Below, piece after piece: positions 18,292-27,582 of a stretch of DNA of 64,000 bases. The stretch covers positions 40,153 through 104,152 of the forward strand of contig JAUXTT010000013.1 of NCBI GenBank assembly GCA_030684395.1. The letters are read 5' to 3'. The translations under genes and the position numbers were made by a program. Numbering within the stretch: position 1 is the stretch's first letter; every line of letters begins with the position of its first letter. The notes below the pieces were generated by a model. The model was not told the origin of the DNA, ran no database searches, and saw only the letters and a list, made by a program, of their open reading frames with translations. The stretch comes from Bacteroidota bacterium. Lineage in GTDB: Bacteria > Bacteroidota > Bacteroidia > B-17B0 > Aurantibacillaceae.

Positions 18292-18846
18292 GTGCCAAAT
18301 AATTCAAAAAAATACACTTTAGCTCTTCAAAAAGGATTTAAGCCCGAAGCCTTAAACAAGGGGTGCTGGATAGGTGTTATCAATGCAGAAAGAATTCCTC
18401 CACATATTGGGATGATCTTTAACGGAAAGTACTGCTCTCTAAATATCAAAGGTAAAGAGATCGATGTGGAAGCAGCAGTGTTATTACGGAAAATGGAGAT
18501 ACTTAGGGTTCCGACCCTTTTTATTAAACTCATTCCTCACCCGGTTTTCAGTGTAGACTTTCTGCACGAACATTTTAAACTGGAATTAGAGAAGCACGAA
18601 AAAGTAACATTGGAAACAACCTGCTTTGCTCCCGTCAGGGCTTTCATGCAGGAAAATTATTTATTGAAACAGGAAGAACTTGATTTTTTATTTAAGTTAT
18701 TTCCTATCTTGTACAGAGAACAAATGATAGAAAAAGCATTTGGCTTACATGTTTCTGACGATAATACCAACACTTTTTCTTTCGTACCGTATACACAAAA
18801 AAGTATTGAAGACAAGTTGAACGATATTCAGCACGTAAAACAATGA
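18292..18846 (+). CDS. Protein of unknown function
   Basis: This reading frame gives a 184-residue soluble protein with no signal peptide or motif I recognise. Segments such as GKEIDVEAAVLLRKMEILRVPTLF and a late acidic helical region are plausible coding sequence. The start is uncertain: no in-frame ATG exists near the N-terminus. The GTG at 18292 was chosen because the -7 box sits just before it; a TTG near 18226 would give a longer protein. The stop overlaps the next gene's ATG (ATGA), so the two are translationally coupled. Confidence 0.6.
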   Translation: MPNNSKKYTLALQKGFKPEALNKGCWIGVINAERIPPHIGMIFNGKYCSLNIKGKEIDVEAAVLLRKMEILRVPTLFIKLIPHPVFSVDFLHEHFKLELEKHEKVTLETTCFAPVRAFMQENYLLKQEELDFLFKLFPILYREQMIEKAFGLHVSDDNTNTFSFVPYTQKSIEDKLNDIQHVKQ

Positions 18847-19382
18847 TTAACCTGCAAGCACAACATACTTATTTGAGGGCACCTGAACAAAGCGACCTGG
18901 ATGTTTTGTATAACTGGGAAAACAATACTACCATCTGGCAGGTAAGTAATACGCTCGTTCCCTTCTCCCGTTTTGTACTGGAACAATATTTATTGAATGC
19001 TCATTTAGACCTCTTCACCAACAAACAATTACGTTTGATTATTTGCACCAAAAACGATGAAACTATCGGATGTATTGATTTGTATGAATTTGATCCGCAC
19101 CACAGCCGTGCAGGTATAGGGATTGTTATTGCAAAGGAGTATAGAAATAAAGGTTTTGCTGACGATGCTTTAAAAGCATTGGTTAAGTATTGTTTTGAAA
19201 CACTTTGTTTGAATCAATTATACTGTGCCATTTCTGAAAGTAATTTTGCAAGTATCAAATTGTTTGAGAACAATGGCTTCACAAAATCCGGCTTAAAAAA
19301 ACAATGGTTAAAAATTGGCCCCGGCGTTTTTGAAAGCGAATGGACCTTCCAATTACTGAATCCTAACAAAGCAGGCATTTAA
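18843..19382 (+). CDS. GNAT-family N-acetyltransferase
   Basis: The 179-residue protein fits the SpeG/RimJ-like branch of GNAT enzymes, which transfer acetyl from acetyl-CoA to an amine. IGIVIAKEYRNKGFADDAL near residue 90 contains the acetyl-CoA pyrophosphate loop, and ISESNFASIKLFENNGF is the usual late helix. It overlaps the preceding gene by 4 nt and is followed after 1 nt by the multihaem cytochrome gene. The substrate cannot be told. Confidence 0.88.
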   Translation: MINLQAQHTYLRAPEQSDLDVLYNWENNTTIWQVSNTLVPFSRFVLEQYLLNAHLDLFTNKQLRLIICTKNDETIGCIDLYEFDPHHSRAGIGIVIAKEYRNKGFADDALKALVKYCFETLCLNQLYCAISESNFASIKLFENNGFTKSGLKKQWLKIGPGVFESEWTFQLLNPNKAGI

Positions 19383-19383
19383 G

Positions 19384-21471
19384 GTGAAGCCTAAAAAATA
19401 TATCATCGTTATACTAGTACTTGCTGTTACAATTATATATAATTGTTCGGGTGATCAACCAAAAGACCGGGAAACTACAACACCAAATGACACACTTGTT
19501 TATTTAAATCATGCTGACACAGCGAAATTTGTAGGAATGAAAACCTGTATGCTTTGTCACCAGGATAAATACAATACATTCGTAAACACCGGGATGGGCA
19601 AGTCATTTGAGCATGCTCACAAACAAAAGTCAGCCGCCAATTTTCAGCATGCATTGATCTACGATAAGTTTTCCGATTTTTACTATAAGGCTTTTTGGGC
19701 AGGTGATTCTATGAAGATTATGGAATTCAGGTTAGATAAAAAGGATACCGTTTACAAGCGCATTGAAACCGTTAATTACATTATAGGTTCGGGGCAACAC
19801 ACCAATTCGCACATGCAAAGTGTAAACGGGTATTTTAACCAAATGCCGATGACCTACTATACTCAATTAGGGAAATGGGACTTACCACCGGGTTTTGAAG
19901 ATGGTCATAATACCAGATTTACAAGGAAGATTGGATTGGAATGTATGAGTTGTCACAATTCATATCCGGATTTTGTTGAAGGATCGGAGAATAAATACAA
20001 TTCAGTTCCTGAAGGAATTACATGCGAAAGATGCCATGGTCCGGGAAGTATTCATGTTGCCCAACGGCAAACCGGAGAAAAAATAGACACTTCCAAATAC
20101 ATTGATTACAGCATTGTGAATCCTTCCAAATTAAGTATTGATGCGCAATTTGATGTTTGTCAGCGTTGTCACCTACAAGGAAATGCAGTTGTGAAAGAAG
20201 GGAAATCATTTTACGATTTTAAACCGGGAATGAAGTTAAGTGATTACATTTCTGTGTTCCTTCCAAAATATAAAAACGCAGATGATGAATTTATTATGGC
20301 GTCGCATGCAGATAGGTTAAAACAAAGTGCTTGTTTTATTAAATCAAAAGCAAAAGCCGAAAACGACAAACACATTTTACAAAACTTAAAGCCGTATAAA
20401 AATGCGATGACTTGTGTTACATGCCACAACCCGCATGTGAGTGTGAAAGAAACCAATAAAAATGTTTATAATGATGCTTGTAATTCTTGTCACGGTAACA
20501 ATAAAAAAACGGAATTATTGTGTAGTGAAAAGACTGTGCGTGCAAAGATTGAAACAATAAAAGGATTACAAAAAGAAGGAAAAGCAGATGCATCAAAGCT
20601 AGCTGAACTCCAATCAAAGATCAACTGTGTAGGCTGTCACATGCCCCGTTCAGGCTCCATTGATATTCCACACGTCACTGTTCACGATCACTATATTCGT
20701 AAACCCATCAGCAAAAAAGAAAAAGAGAAAATCAAAGAATTTGTAGGTTTATTTTCTATTAACGAAAAAAATCCGGATGCATTAACAAAAGCAAGAGCTT
20801 ACATTAATCAGTATGAAAAGTTTGAATGGAAAAATTATTATTTGGATTCGGCACGACTATTATTAAAAGATAAAAGCATTGATGATGTATCAAAAAATAT
20901 TGAAGCGCTGGTTCAATTGTATTTTCTGGAAAATAATTATCCTAAAATAATTTCCTATGCAAATCTTGTTGGCACTGATGTTTTACTTAAACAACGTCTC
21001 ACAAAAAAATCCTGGGGCAACGAAAATGCCTGGACATGTTATAGGATTGGTGACGCATTTATGAATACAGGTCAGGTAAAAAGCGCTTTATCATTCTTTA
21101 CAAAAGCAAATGAATTAGCTCCATTTAATCCTGATTTCAAAGATAAACTGGCTAGTTGTTATGCGCAAATAGGAGATGCCGTTTCAGCCGAGAAATATTA
21201 TAAGGAAGCTTTATCTGAAAACCCAAAATTCACCAATGCACTGGCTAATTATGGATTTTTGTGCATCTCCACCGGACGAATAAAGGAAGCCGAAGAATTG
21301 TACAAAAAAGGACTGGCTATTGATCCTGATCACGAAATGCTGATGATGAATCAGGCGGGATTATATAATTACAAAGGTGATTTAAAAAATGCTAAAACCC
21401 TGCTTCAGAAAGTGTTAAAAAAACACCCGGATAATAAGCAAGCTCAAATGGTTTTGAGGCAATTACCCTAA
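19384..21471 (+). CDS. Seven-haem c-type cytochrome lipoprotein with TPR tail
   Basis: The 695-residue product starts with GTG directly behind the GNAT gene. A hydrophobic segment ending in IIYNCSG predicts a lipid anchor at C21. Seven CxxCH haem motifs lie near residues 55, 187, 214, 259, 344, 366 and 415, in an arrangement resembling cytochrome c554-type proteins. The C-terminal region (about 555-690) holds several TPR units such as ALANYGFLCISTGR. It should be an electron carrier or redox enzyme exposed outside the cytoplasmic membrane, with TPRs docking partners. Haem attachment would need the Ccm system, part of which is at 47.9-49.9 kb. Confidence 0.88.
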   Translation: MKPKKYIIVILVLAVTIIYNCSGDQPKDRETTTPNDTLVYLNHADTAKFVGMKTCMLCHQDKYNTFVNTGMGKSFEHAHKQKSAANFQHALIYDKFSDFYYKAFWAGDSMKIMEFRLDKKDTVYKRIETVNYIIGSGQHTNSHMQSVNGYFNQMPMTYYTQLGKWDLPPGFEDGHNTRFTRKIGLECMSCHNSYPDFVEGSENKYNSVPEGITCERCHGPGSIHVAQRQTGEKIDTSKYIDYSIVNPSKLSIDAQFDVCQRCHLQGNAVVKEGKSFYDFKPGMKLSDYISVFLPKYKNADDEFIMASHADRLKQSACFIKSKAKAENDKHILQNLKPYKNAMTCVTCHNPHVSVKETNKNVYNDACNSCHGNNKKTELLCSEKTVRAKIETIKGLQKEGKADASKLAELQSKINCVGCHMPRSGSIDIPHVTVHDHYIRKPISKKEKEKIKEFVGLFSINEKNPDALTKARAYINQYEKFEWKNYYLDSARLLLKDKSIDDVSKNIEALVQLYFLENNYPKIISYANLVGTDVLLKQRLTKKSWGNENAWTCYRIGDAFMNTGQVKSALSFFTKANELAPFNPDFKDKLASCYAQIGDAVSAEKYYKEALSENPKFTNALANYGFLCISTGRIKEAEELYKKGLAIDPDHEMLMMNQAGLYNYKGDLKNAKTLLQKVLKKHPDNKQAQMVLRQLP

Positions 21472-21549
21472 TAATGTACTTTAGTGGTTCAATGGGAGTT
21501 TTTATCCACAATATACCGAAATCCTTTTAATAAGTCAAGCCCTTGAAAA

Positions 21550-21580
21550 TTGCATATTTTTGAAGGATTACGTATGTTTG
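21550..21580 (+). promoter_or_regulatory. Promoter of the rhodanese gene
   Basis: TTG (21550-21552), 20 nt, then TATGTTTG (21573-21580). The predicted leader to the ATG at 21603 is about 15-20 nt. Confidence 0.6.
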
Positions 21581-21602
21581 GAACTTCTAAAAGTTTAATA
21601 CC

Positions 21603-21920
21603 ATGAAAGAAATATCAGTAAGCAAATTGAAAGAAATGATCGATAAAAAAGAAGATTTTCAATTGATTGACGTTCGTGAAGAGCATGAGTTTGATATTTG
21701 TAATATAAATGGTGAACTGATCCCAATGGGCGAAGTGATGGATAATGTGGATAAGATATCGAAAAACAAAACCGTTGTAATTCATTGCAGAAGCGGAAAA
21801 CGTTCGGCCACGGTTATAAACGCATTAGAACAACAACATGGTTTTACGAATTTATATAACTTACAGGGAGGTATATTGGCATGGGCTGCAGAGATTGATC
21901 CATCGATGCCAAGCTATTAA
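21603..21920 (+). CDS. Single-domain rhodanese-like protein
   Basis: The 105-residue protein is one rhodanese domain. LIDVREEHEFDICNINGE and the active-site loop VIHCRSGKRSATV supply the persulfide-forming cysteine. Such proteins move sulfane sulfur in the cytoplasm, though the acceptor here is unknown. It has its own promoter and is followed 42 nt later by a DedA-family gene. Confidence 0.92.
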   Translation: MKEISVSKLKEMIDKKEDFQLIDVREEHEFDICNINGELIPMGEVMDNVDKISKNKTVVIHCRSGKRSATVINALEQQHGFTNLYNLQGGILAWAAEIDPSMPSY

Positions 21921-21962
21921 TTCTCTTTACACTGGAACACGCTTCCATATTATTCAAAACAA

Positions 21963-22604
21963 ATGATAGAATTATTTAAACATATATTACACTTAGATTT
22001 TGACTGGTTATTTGCCAATTACGGAACATACGTTTACGTGATTTTATTTTTGGTGATCTTTATAGAGACCGGTTTGGTAGCTATGCCTTTTTTACCAGGA
22101 GACTCATTATTGTTTACTGCCGGCTTGTTTGCACGTGCCGGGCATTTAAATTTAGCCTATGTTCTGATCTTATTATTCATTGCTGCTGTTTTAGGTGACA
22201 ATTGTAATTATTGGATCGGAAGGAAAATTGGAATCAGGATTTTTGATTTTAAAATAAGGGGGAAATCACTTGTAAAAAGGGAATACCTCGACAAAACACA
22301 TGCTTTCTTCGAAAAGAATGGAACCAAAGCTATTATAATGGCTCGCTTTGTACCTTTCGTAAGAACCTTTGCCCCTTTTGCAGCAGGTATCGGTGAAATG
22401 AATTACAAAAAATATTTGGCTTTTGATTTATTAGGTGGTGCCTTATGGATCTTCAGTTTAACCATTGCCGGTTATTTATTAGGCGAAGTAGAATTTATCC
22501 GTAAACACATTGATTTGGTTTGTATTGGGATTATTATCGTTTCCGTGCTACCAATGATCATTAGTTTTCTTAAAAACAAACTCTCAAAAGCACCCGTGAG
22601 CTAG
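21963..22604 (+). CDS. DedA-family membrane protein (VTT domain)
   Basis: The 213-residue inner-membrane protein has about five hydrophobic segments and the DedA core: MPFLPGDSLLFTAG, GDNCNYWIGRKIG and the amphipathic loop ARFVPFVRTFAPFAAG. DedA/VTT proteins are thought to flip phospholipids or undecaprenyl phosphate using the proton gradient. The stop is followed after 12 nt by a small conserved gene, so they probably share a transcript. Confidence 0.92.
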   Translation: MIELFKHILHLDFDWLFANYGTYVYVILFLVIFIETGLVAMPFLPGDSLLFTAGLFARAGHLNLAYVLILLFIAAVLGDNCNYWIGRKIGIRIFDFKIRGKSLVKREYLDKTHAFFEKNGTKAIIMARFVPFVRTFAPFAAGIGEMNYKKYLAFDLLGGALWIFSLTIAGYLLGEVEFIRKHIDLVCIGIIIVSVLPMIISFLKNKLSKAPVS

Positions 22605-22616
22605 CCAGTCAGTTTT

Positions 22617-23051
22617 ATGAGCGACCCAACAGATATATATCCTATAGAGTTTCCCGCAATCAAATCGGCAAGCGTGTTCTATTTTAATACACCTTCGGGT
22701 TTACGTTATGAGGTACGCTTTGGAAGAAGGCAGGACAATATTTTGCATGCAACAATTGTATTTGGCGTTATTAACGATGAGTTTGAAGGGGAAGAATACG
22801 TTGCAACAAACCGTGGAGAAGTTTACGGTGTAATGCGCACCATCTCCGAGATTGTAAGAGCCTTCATGCTGGAGCATCCAAAAATGATGACTTACGAATT
22901 TAATGCCGTTGATAAGGAAGATGAAGATGGAAGGCATCAAAATGCCCGTATGCTCTTATACAAACGCTATCTTCCTCAAATATTTGATACTAATCAATGG
23001 TATTTTGAGATAAACGATAACAATGCCTTGGTTAAGAAAAAACATGAGTAA
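22617..23051 (+). CDS. Small protein of unknown function
   Basis: The 144-residue soluble protein has no signal peptide. It is compact and beta-rich with GLRYEVRFGRRQDN early and a basic/acidic C-terminus. I do not recognise a family. It follows the DedA gene by 12 nt and is probably in its operon. Confidence 0.7.
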   Translation: MSDPTDIYPIEFPAIKSASVFYFNTPSGLRYEVRFGRRQDNILHATIVFGVINDEFEGEEYVATNRGEVYGVMRTISEIVRAFMLEHPKMMTYEFNAVDKEDEDGRHQNARMLLYKRYLPQIFDTNQWYFEINDNNALVKKKHE

Positions 23052-23137
23052 TTAGGAGCTAGGAGTTAAGATTTAAAAGGGATTATTTAAATACCGACCT
23101 AAATAAACTAATAAACCCACTCAACTAATAACTAAAT

Positions 23138-24556
23138 ATGCTCTTCAATTCACTCCACTTTCTTTTGTTTCTCCCAGTGGTGTTTGCTTTGTATTGGAGT
23201 GTTGCTCATCGCTGGAGATGGATTTTATTACTTGCAGCAAGTTTCTATTTTTATCTGAGTTATAACCCGTGGTATTGTTTCCTTTTGTTGGGAACATCAC
23301 TAATTGATTATTATGCTGCACGAAAAATAGGCGGCACATCGGATAAAAAACAAAAAAAAAGGTGGCTGCTCCTGAGCCTGGTGAGCAACATAGGTGTACT
23401 TGTTGCATTTAAATACAGCATCTTTTTCCTTAACTCCATTTTTTCGATTGGGAATATTTTGGAACTCTCCAATTTTTCTATGCTGCAAGCCTTTATAATT
23501 CCTGCGGGTTTATCTTTTTACACATTTCAATCCTTAAGTTATACCATTGATGTGTATCGGGGAAAATACAAACCAAATGACAGTTATGGTATGTTCGCAC
23601 TTTACGTTTCCTTCTTTCCTCACATGGTTGCTGGTCCCGTAGTGCGCTATAATAGCCTGATGCCACAATTGTATACACAACACTATTTGCCAAAAATAGA
23701 ATGGTCGTTGGCAACTAGAATGGTTGTATGGGGCTTCTTCAAAAAAATTGTGATCGCTGATAGGTTAGGTGAAATCATAACTCCTGTATTTAATAACGTT
23801 GATGGGTACTCCGGTTCAACCTTATTAGTTTGTTCGTTTTTATTTGTAATTCAATTGTATTGCGATTTTTCGGGATACTCAGATATTGCAACCGGTGTTG
23901 CTAAGTACTTTGGCGTAAATTTAAGTTTGAATTGGCGAAGACCTCTTATGTCAAAATCATTAACCGATTTCTGGCAACGGAATCATATTTCAATGACTAC
24001 CTGGTTTAGAGATTATTTATATATCGGGCTTGGTGGAAACAGGGTTTCATACAAACGCCGATTACTTAATATATTTCTTGTATTCCTGATTAGCGGTATG
24101 TGGCATGGTGCAAATTGGACCTTTTTTATATGGGGCGGTGTGCATGGGATAGTATATATTTTAGAATTTTTGAATCAGGAGCGAAACACCCCATTAAAAT
24201 CGCCGGCTATTATTGGCTGGTTATATCTGATGGCCTTTCACACTCTTTCACTTATTGCATTCAGAGCACTTACAATAGAAGATTTGTTTAGTATTTACAA
24301 CAGAATATTTACTTCATTCAATGTTTCATCTATGCTAAACGAATTAAGAACAATACAGGATTTGTTTCCATTGGGAATTGCAGCTTTATTGGTTGCATTC
24401 CTGTTCTTAAAAGAATTGAATGAAGAAAATGCATGGCTGAATAAAATAAAAGTATTTGATTCTTTCCTGCGTCCTGCCTTTTACGTTGCCGCATTCCTTA
24501 CTATTTTTCTTATCGGAAAGTTTAATGCCAACGAGTTTATTTATTTTCAGTTCTAA
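23138..24556 (+). CDS. MBOAT-family O-acyltransferase (AlgI/DltB-like)
   Basis: The 472-residue polytopic membrane protein matches the MBOAT family. FPHMVAGPVVRY and, near residue 325, SGMWHGANWTFFIWGGVHG carry the signature including the presumed catalytic histidine. MBOAT proteins of this group acylate (usually acetylate) exported polysaccharides together with an AlgJ/DltD-like partner. No such partner is adjacent, so the substrate is open. An inverted repeat separates the gene from the convergent MoxR operon. Confidence 0.93.
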   Translation: MLFNSLHFLLFLPVVFALYWSVAHRWRWILLLAASFYFYLSYNPWYCFLLLGTSLIDYYAARKIGGTSDKKQKKRWLLLSLVSNIGVLVAFKYSIFFLNSIFSIGNILELSNFSMLQAFIIPAGLSFYTFQSLSYTIDVYRGKYKPNDSYGMFALYVSFFPHMVAGPVVRYNSLMPQLYTQHYLPKIEWSLATRMVVWGFFKKIVIADRLGEIITPVFNNVDGYSGSTLLVCSFLFVIQLYCDFSGYSDIATGVAKYFGVNLSLNWRRPLMSKSLTDFWQRNHISMTTWFRDYLYIGLGGNRVSYKRRLLNIFLVFLISGMWHGANWTFFIWGGVHGIVYILEFLNQERNTPLKSPAIIGWLYLMAFHTLSLIAFRALTIEDLFSIYNRIFTSFNVSSMLNELRTIQDLFPLGIAALLVAFLFLKELNEENAWLNKIKVFDSFLRPAFYVAAFLTIFLIGKFNANEFIYFQF

Positions 24557-24560
24557 TTCT

Positions 24561-24687
24561 CTTAACACAGAGGACTCAGAGTTAGTGGAGCTACACAGAG
24601 TTTAAAAAAATCAGAACATTGCAACCAGCTATTATTAAAATATCTCTGTGTAACTCCTATTCCTCTCAGTGCTCTCTGTGTTGAAAG
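24561..24687. repeat. Intergenic inverted repeat, CTCTGTGT family, copy 1
   Basis: The left side contains AACACAGAGGACTCAGAG and CTACACAGAG; the right side contains CTCTGTGTAACTCC and CTCTCTGTGTTGAAAG. The arms are about 45 nt with several mismatches. The same layout recurs at 47738-47860, so this is a dispersed family. It exactly fills the gap between the convergent MBOAT and MoxR genes. Confidence 0.75.
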
Positions 24688-25662
24688 CTATCTAGGAATC
24701 TCAATCTTCTCGATAATCTTTTTAATTACTTCTGTGCTAGTAACGCCTTCCATTTCTTTTTCAGGAGTAGTTATCACACGGTGTTTTAAAATATGGGGTG
24801 CAACATATTTAATATCATCAGGACTAACAAAATCCCTCCCTCTCAATGCAGCACAAGCCTTTGAAGCGTTTAAGATCGCCAAAGATGCGCGTGGTGAAGC
24901 GCCTAGAAACAACCAGGTGTTATTACGAGTTTCGTGTATGATCTGAGCAATGTATTTCAAAAGATTGTACTCCACGTGGATATTCCCCACTGTGTCTCGC
25001 AATGATCTGATATCTGTGTTACTCAACACACGTTCAATGGTATCAAAATCAACTTTATTTTTCTTTTCGTGAAAAGATTTCAGAATCTCTGTTTCCTGTT
25101 CAAGATCCGGATACCTCACTTCTATTTTAAACAGAAAACGATCCAATTGCGCCTCTGGTAAACGATAGGTTCCCTCCTGCTCTATTGGGTTCTGTGTGGC
25201 TAAAACCATAAATGGGAAACCCAAAGAATAAGTTGTTCCGTCATTGGTTATCTGACGTTCTTCCATTGCTTCAAACAATGCTGCCTGTGTTTTTGCAGGT
25301 GCACGATTGATCTCATCTGCTAAAACAATATTTGCAAACAATGGACCTTTACGAAATTCAAAATCATTGGTTTTGGCATTGAACACCGATGTACCAATAA
25401 TATCTGATGGCATCAGGTCTGGAGTGAACTGAATCCGTTTGAAATCGGCATGAAAGGTCTTTGCTAATAATTTAGCGGTAAGTGTTTTCGCAACACCCGG
25501 AACACCTTCAATCAGAACGTGTCCGTCAGCCAATAAAGCAATCAAAAGCAGATCAACCATTTCTTGTTGGCCTACAATGTATTTCCCTATTTCTGCTTTT
25601 ATTCTGTCTGAAGCCTGATTGATGTGTTGAAGATCAACTCTGTTTGAAAATGAATTTTCCAT
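24688..25662 (-). CDS. MoxR-family AAA+ ATPase
   Basis: The 324-residue cytoplasmic ATPase has Walker A GVPGVAKT, Walker B LADEINRAPAKTQAALFEAMEE, and the sensor block ATQNPIEQEGTYRLPEAQLDRF. MoxR proteins act as chaperones that mature metal enzymes or surface complexes, usually with VWA or membrane partners. Here the neighbours are DUF4350, DUF4129 and two membrane proteins. It overlaps the DUF4350 start by 1 nt. No VWA-domain protein is in the cluster. Confidence 0.93.
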   Translation of the reverse strand: MENSFSNRVDLQHINQASDRIKAEIGKYIVGQQEMVDLLLIALLADGHVLIEGVPGVAKTLTAKLLAKTFHADFKRIQFTPDLMPSDIIGTSVFNAKTNDFEFRKGPLFANIVLADEINRAPAKTQAALFEAMEERQITNDGTTYSLGFPFMVLATQNPIEQEGTYRLPEAQLDRFLFKIEVRYPDLEQETEILKSFHEKKNKVDFDTIERVLSNTDIRSLRDTVGNIHVEYNLLKYIAQIIHETRNNTWLFLGASPRASLAILNASKACAALRGRDFVSPDDIKYVAPHILKHRVITTPEKEMEGVTSTEVIKKIIEKIEIPR

Positions 25663-26861
25663 TATCTTTTATTTTTTTCGTGAAACTCTTCTATTTCTGT
25701 GTTTAATTGTATCAATGTTTGCTCATCAATTGATGCGCTGAATTGTATCTTGTCTATTAAAGTAAAAATGCCTTGTACTTCTTCTCTATTCATTCCGGAA
25801 AGCGCAGTAACTCTATTCAAAAGTGTATCATCAAACAAGCGGGTGTTTACCTGAAACTTCGACCGGATGTATTCTAAAAAGGCTGCAATCTTTTCTTCAG
25901 CAATGATCTTATGATTTTTTGAATTGTAATATACACTCCCAATCACATTCACAAAATCAATTGTAGAATTACTTGGCGGAATAATTACGGGAATTGCCCG
26001 TTGCTTCCTCTTCAGGTTAAAAATCATAAAGAAGAGTATAGATAGCAATGTAAGTCCATAAGCCGCATAAAGCGAGTCATTATTAAAAACAAATTGCAGA
26101 TTGGATGAAATATGATCGTTGTATGTTTTATAATACTCATCCCACCTAACCACAGGAGCATTTAAATATGACATCACTGTGTATGCAAATTGTCTCGATG
26201 GTTTGTTTACAATATTATAATTGCAAAATATATCCGGAACAGATAAAACATAAAATTCTCCTTTGCCCCACTTCACCGAGATGTAAATTGGATTCTTCTT
26301 CAAATCCGCCGCAATCACACTGGTTTTCAAAGTATCGAAAGAGGTAAAATAAACAGGTGTAACGCCTTCCCTGTATGTGAATACTTTCTGATCTTTTTCT
26401 CCCTGGTGATATACTACACTAAAAACTGAATCTGCCTTAGCCGGGATAAAGTAAGAGAATTCCATGTTTGTTTTCAGTTTAAGTGTATCGGCCAACAATC
26501 CATTAATATTGCTGGCTGCCAACAAAACTTTATTTCCCTTGCCTACATAATTTAGCAACAATTTTGTTTCAACCTTATCGAATGCAAGGTTATCATTTAT
26601 AAAAATACTTGATGACTGGTTCTTTTGCGCAGTCACTTTTTCGAGTGTTTTGAATACGTTTTCCTTTTCAATTTCCAGTCTGCCGTTAAATGCTGATTTA
26701 TCTAACAAGTCATACATTACTTTACATCCAAAGGGAATCTTGTCTTTACTTTTGTATGTTTTATTCCATTTCACAGGTTTAGGTGCGTTCATTTGAACGT
26801 AAACAATAGCTGTAAACACTATTACCAAAACAATAATGTATTTTTTGTTTTTCTTAAACAC
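25662..26861 (-). CDS. DUF4350-domain membrane protein
   Basis: The 399-residue protein has an N-terminal helix (IIVLVIVFTAIVYVQM) and another near residue 260 (LTLLSILFFMIF), bracketing an extracytoplasmic DUF4350 region of Rossmann-like character. DUF4350 proteins are almost always linked to MoxR and DUF4129 genes, as here. It overlaps the DUF4129 gene by 8 nt upstream and the MoxR gene by 1 nt downstream, so the three are translationally coupled. Function is unknown. Confidence 0.85.
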   Translation of the reverse strand: MFKKNKKYIIVLVIVFTAIVYVQMNAPKPVKWNKTYKSKDKIPFGCKVMYDLLDKSAFNGRLEIEKENVFKTLEKVTAQKNQSSSIFINDNLAFDKVETKLLLNYVGKGNKVLLAASNINGLLADTLKLKTNMEFSYFIPAKADSVFSVVYHQGEKDQKVFTYREGVTPVYFTSFDTLKTSVIAADLKKNPIYISVKWGKGEFYVLSVPDIFCNYNIVNKPSRQFAYTVMSYLNAPVVRWDEYYKTYNDHISSNLQFVFNNDSLYAAYGLTLLSILFFMIFNLKRKQRAIPVIIPPSNSTIDFVNVIGSVYYNSKNHKIIAEEKIAAFLEYIRSKFQVNTRLFDDTLLNRVTALSGMNREEVQGIFTLIDKIQFSASIDEQTLIQLNTEIEEFHEKNKR

Positions 26862-27564
26862 TTAATTGCCTGTTAAAATCATCAAACTCACTGTGATACC
26901 TGTCATAAATTTCTTTGTTGATTGGGGCATCACCATACCATACATACTCAAATCCCGTATACAGATCTTTAAATAAAGGTTTTATCTTTTCTACATCAAA
27001 CTCGGTGTAATATTCATAGTTGGTTTTATATGGTTTCCAGTCAATGAATTTTTTATTGTTCATCAGTTGCAAACTCTTCAGGAAACTGTATCTAAATGCC
27101 ACCCTGAAGTCTTTTTGGTCGATTGCTTTTTGTACAAGGTCATCAATATTTATAGATTGAATATCTTCTACTATATCTGCAAAAACTGAAGTTCTGGCAC
27201 TCTCTCCTTTAAACAATCTCCCACCTTTCATTTTCAGAATTAAAAAGATCAACCCTGCAATAAACAATGCTGACAGCAAAAGCATTACACCATTCCAAAA
27301 TCCATTTACACTTTCAGGAGAAAGATTACCGAATGTTTTTTTGATCAGCCAATCTATTAGTTCCTGAAAAAAACCTGAACTCTTTCCTGATTCATTTGTA
27401 TAAACATAATCCTTATCTGAAAATATTTCCTGTTCAGTTTGTTTATCTACCTTCAGAGGCATTGGTTTTAGAGTATCCTGTTTTACAGGAATAGGGAATG
27501 CATTCACTGCAGTCATCAGCAGCAAATTCAATACTAAAAGCGATTTATAAAACAGAGATTTCAA
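26854..27564 (-). CDS. DUF4129-domain membrane protein
   Basis: The 236-residue protein has an N-terminal signal or anchor, a transmembrane helix near residue 92 (MLLLSALFIAGLIFLI) and a C-terminal DUF4129 segment with FRVAFRYSFLKSLQ and GFEYVWYGDAPI. DUF4129 members accompany MoxR/DUF58-type operons and sometimes transglutaminase-like proteases. It lies 19 nt after the next upstream gene and overlaps DUF4350. Confidence 0.83.
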   Translation of the reverse strand: MKSLFYKSLLVLNLLLMTAVNAFPIPVKQDTLKPMPLKVDKQTEQEIFSDKDYVYTNESGKSSGFFQELIDWLIKKTFGNLSPESVNGFWNGVMLLLSALFIAGLIFLILKMKGGRLFKGESARTSVFADIVEDIQSINIDDLVQKAIDQKDFRVAFRYSFLKSLQLMNNKKFIDWKPYKTNYEYYTEFDVEKIKPLFKDLYTGFEYVWYGDAPINKEIYDRYHSEFDDFNRQLSV

Positions 27565-27582
27565 AAAAGGAATAATATAGGT

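Noticed and set aside
23052..23137. TAGGAGCTAGGAGTTAAGATT-like tract after the small gene at 22617
   Set aside because: It resembles half of a dispersed repeat but no second arm is present, so it was not called.
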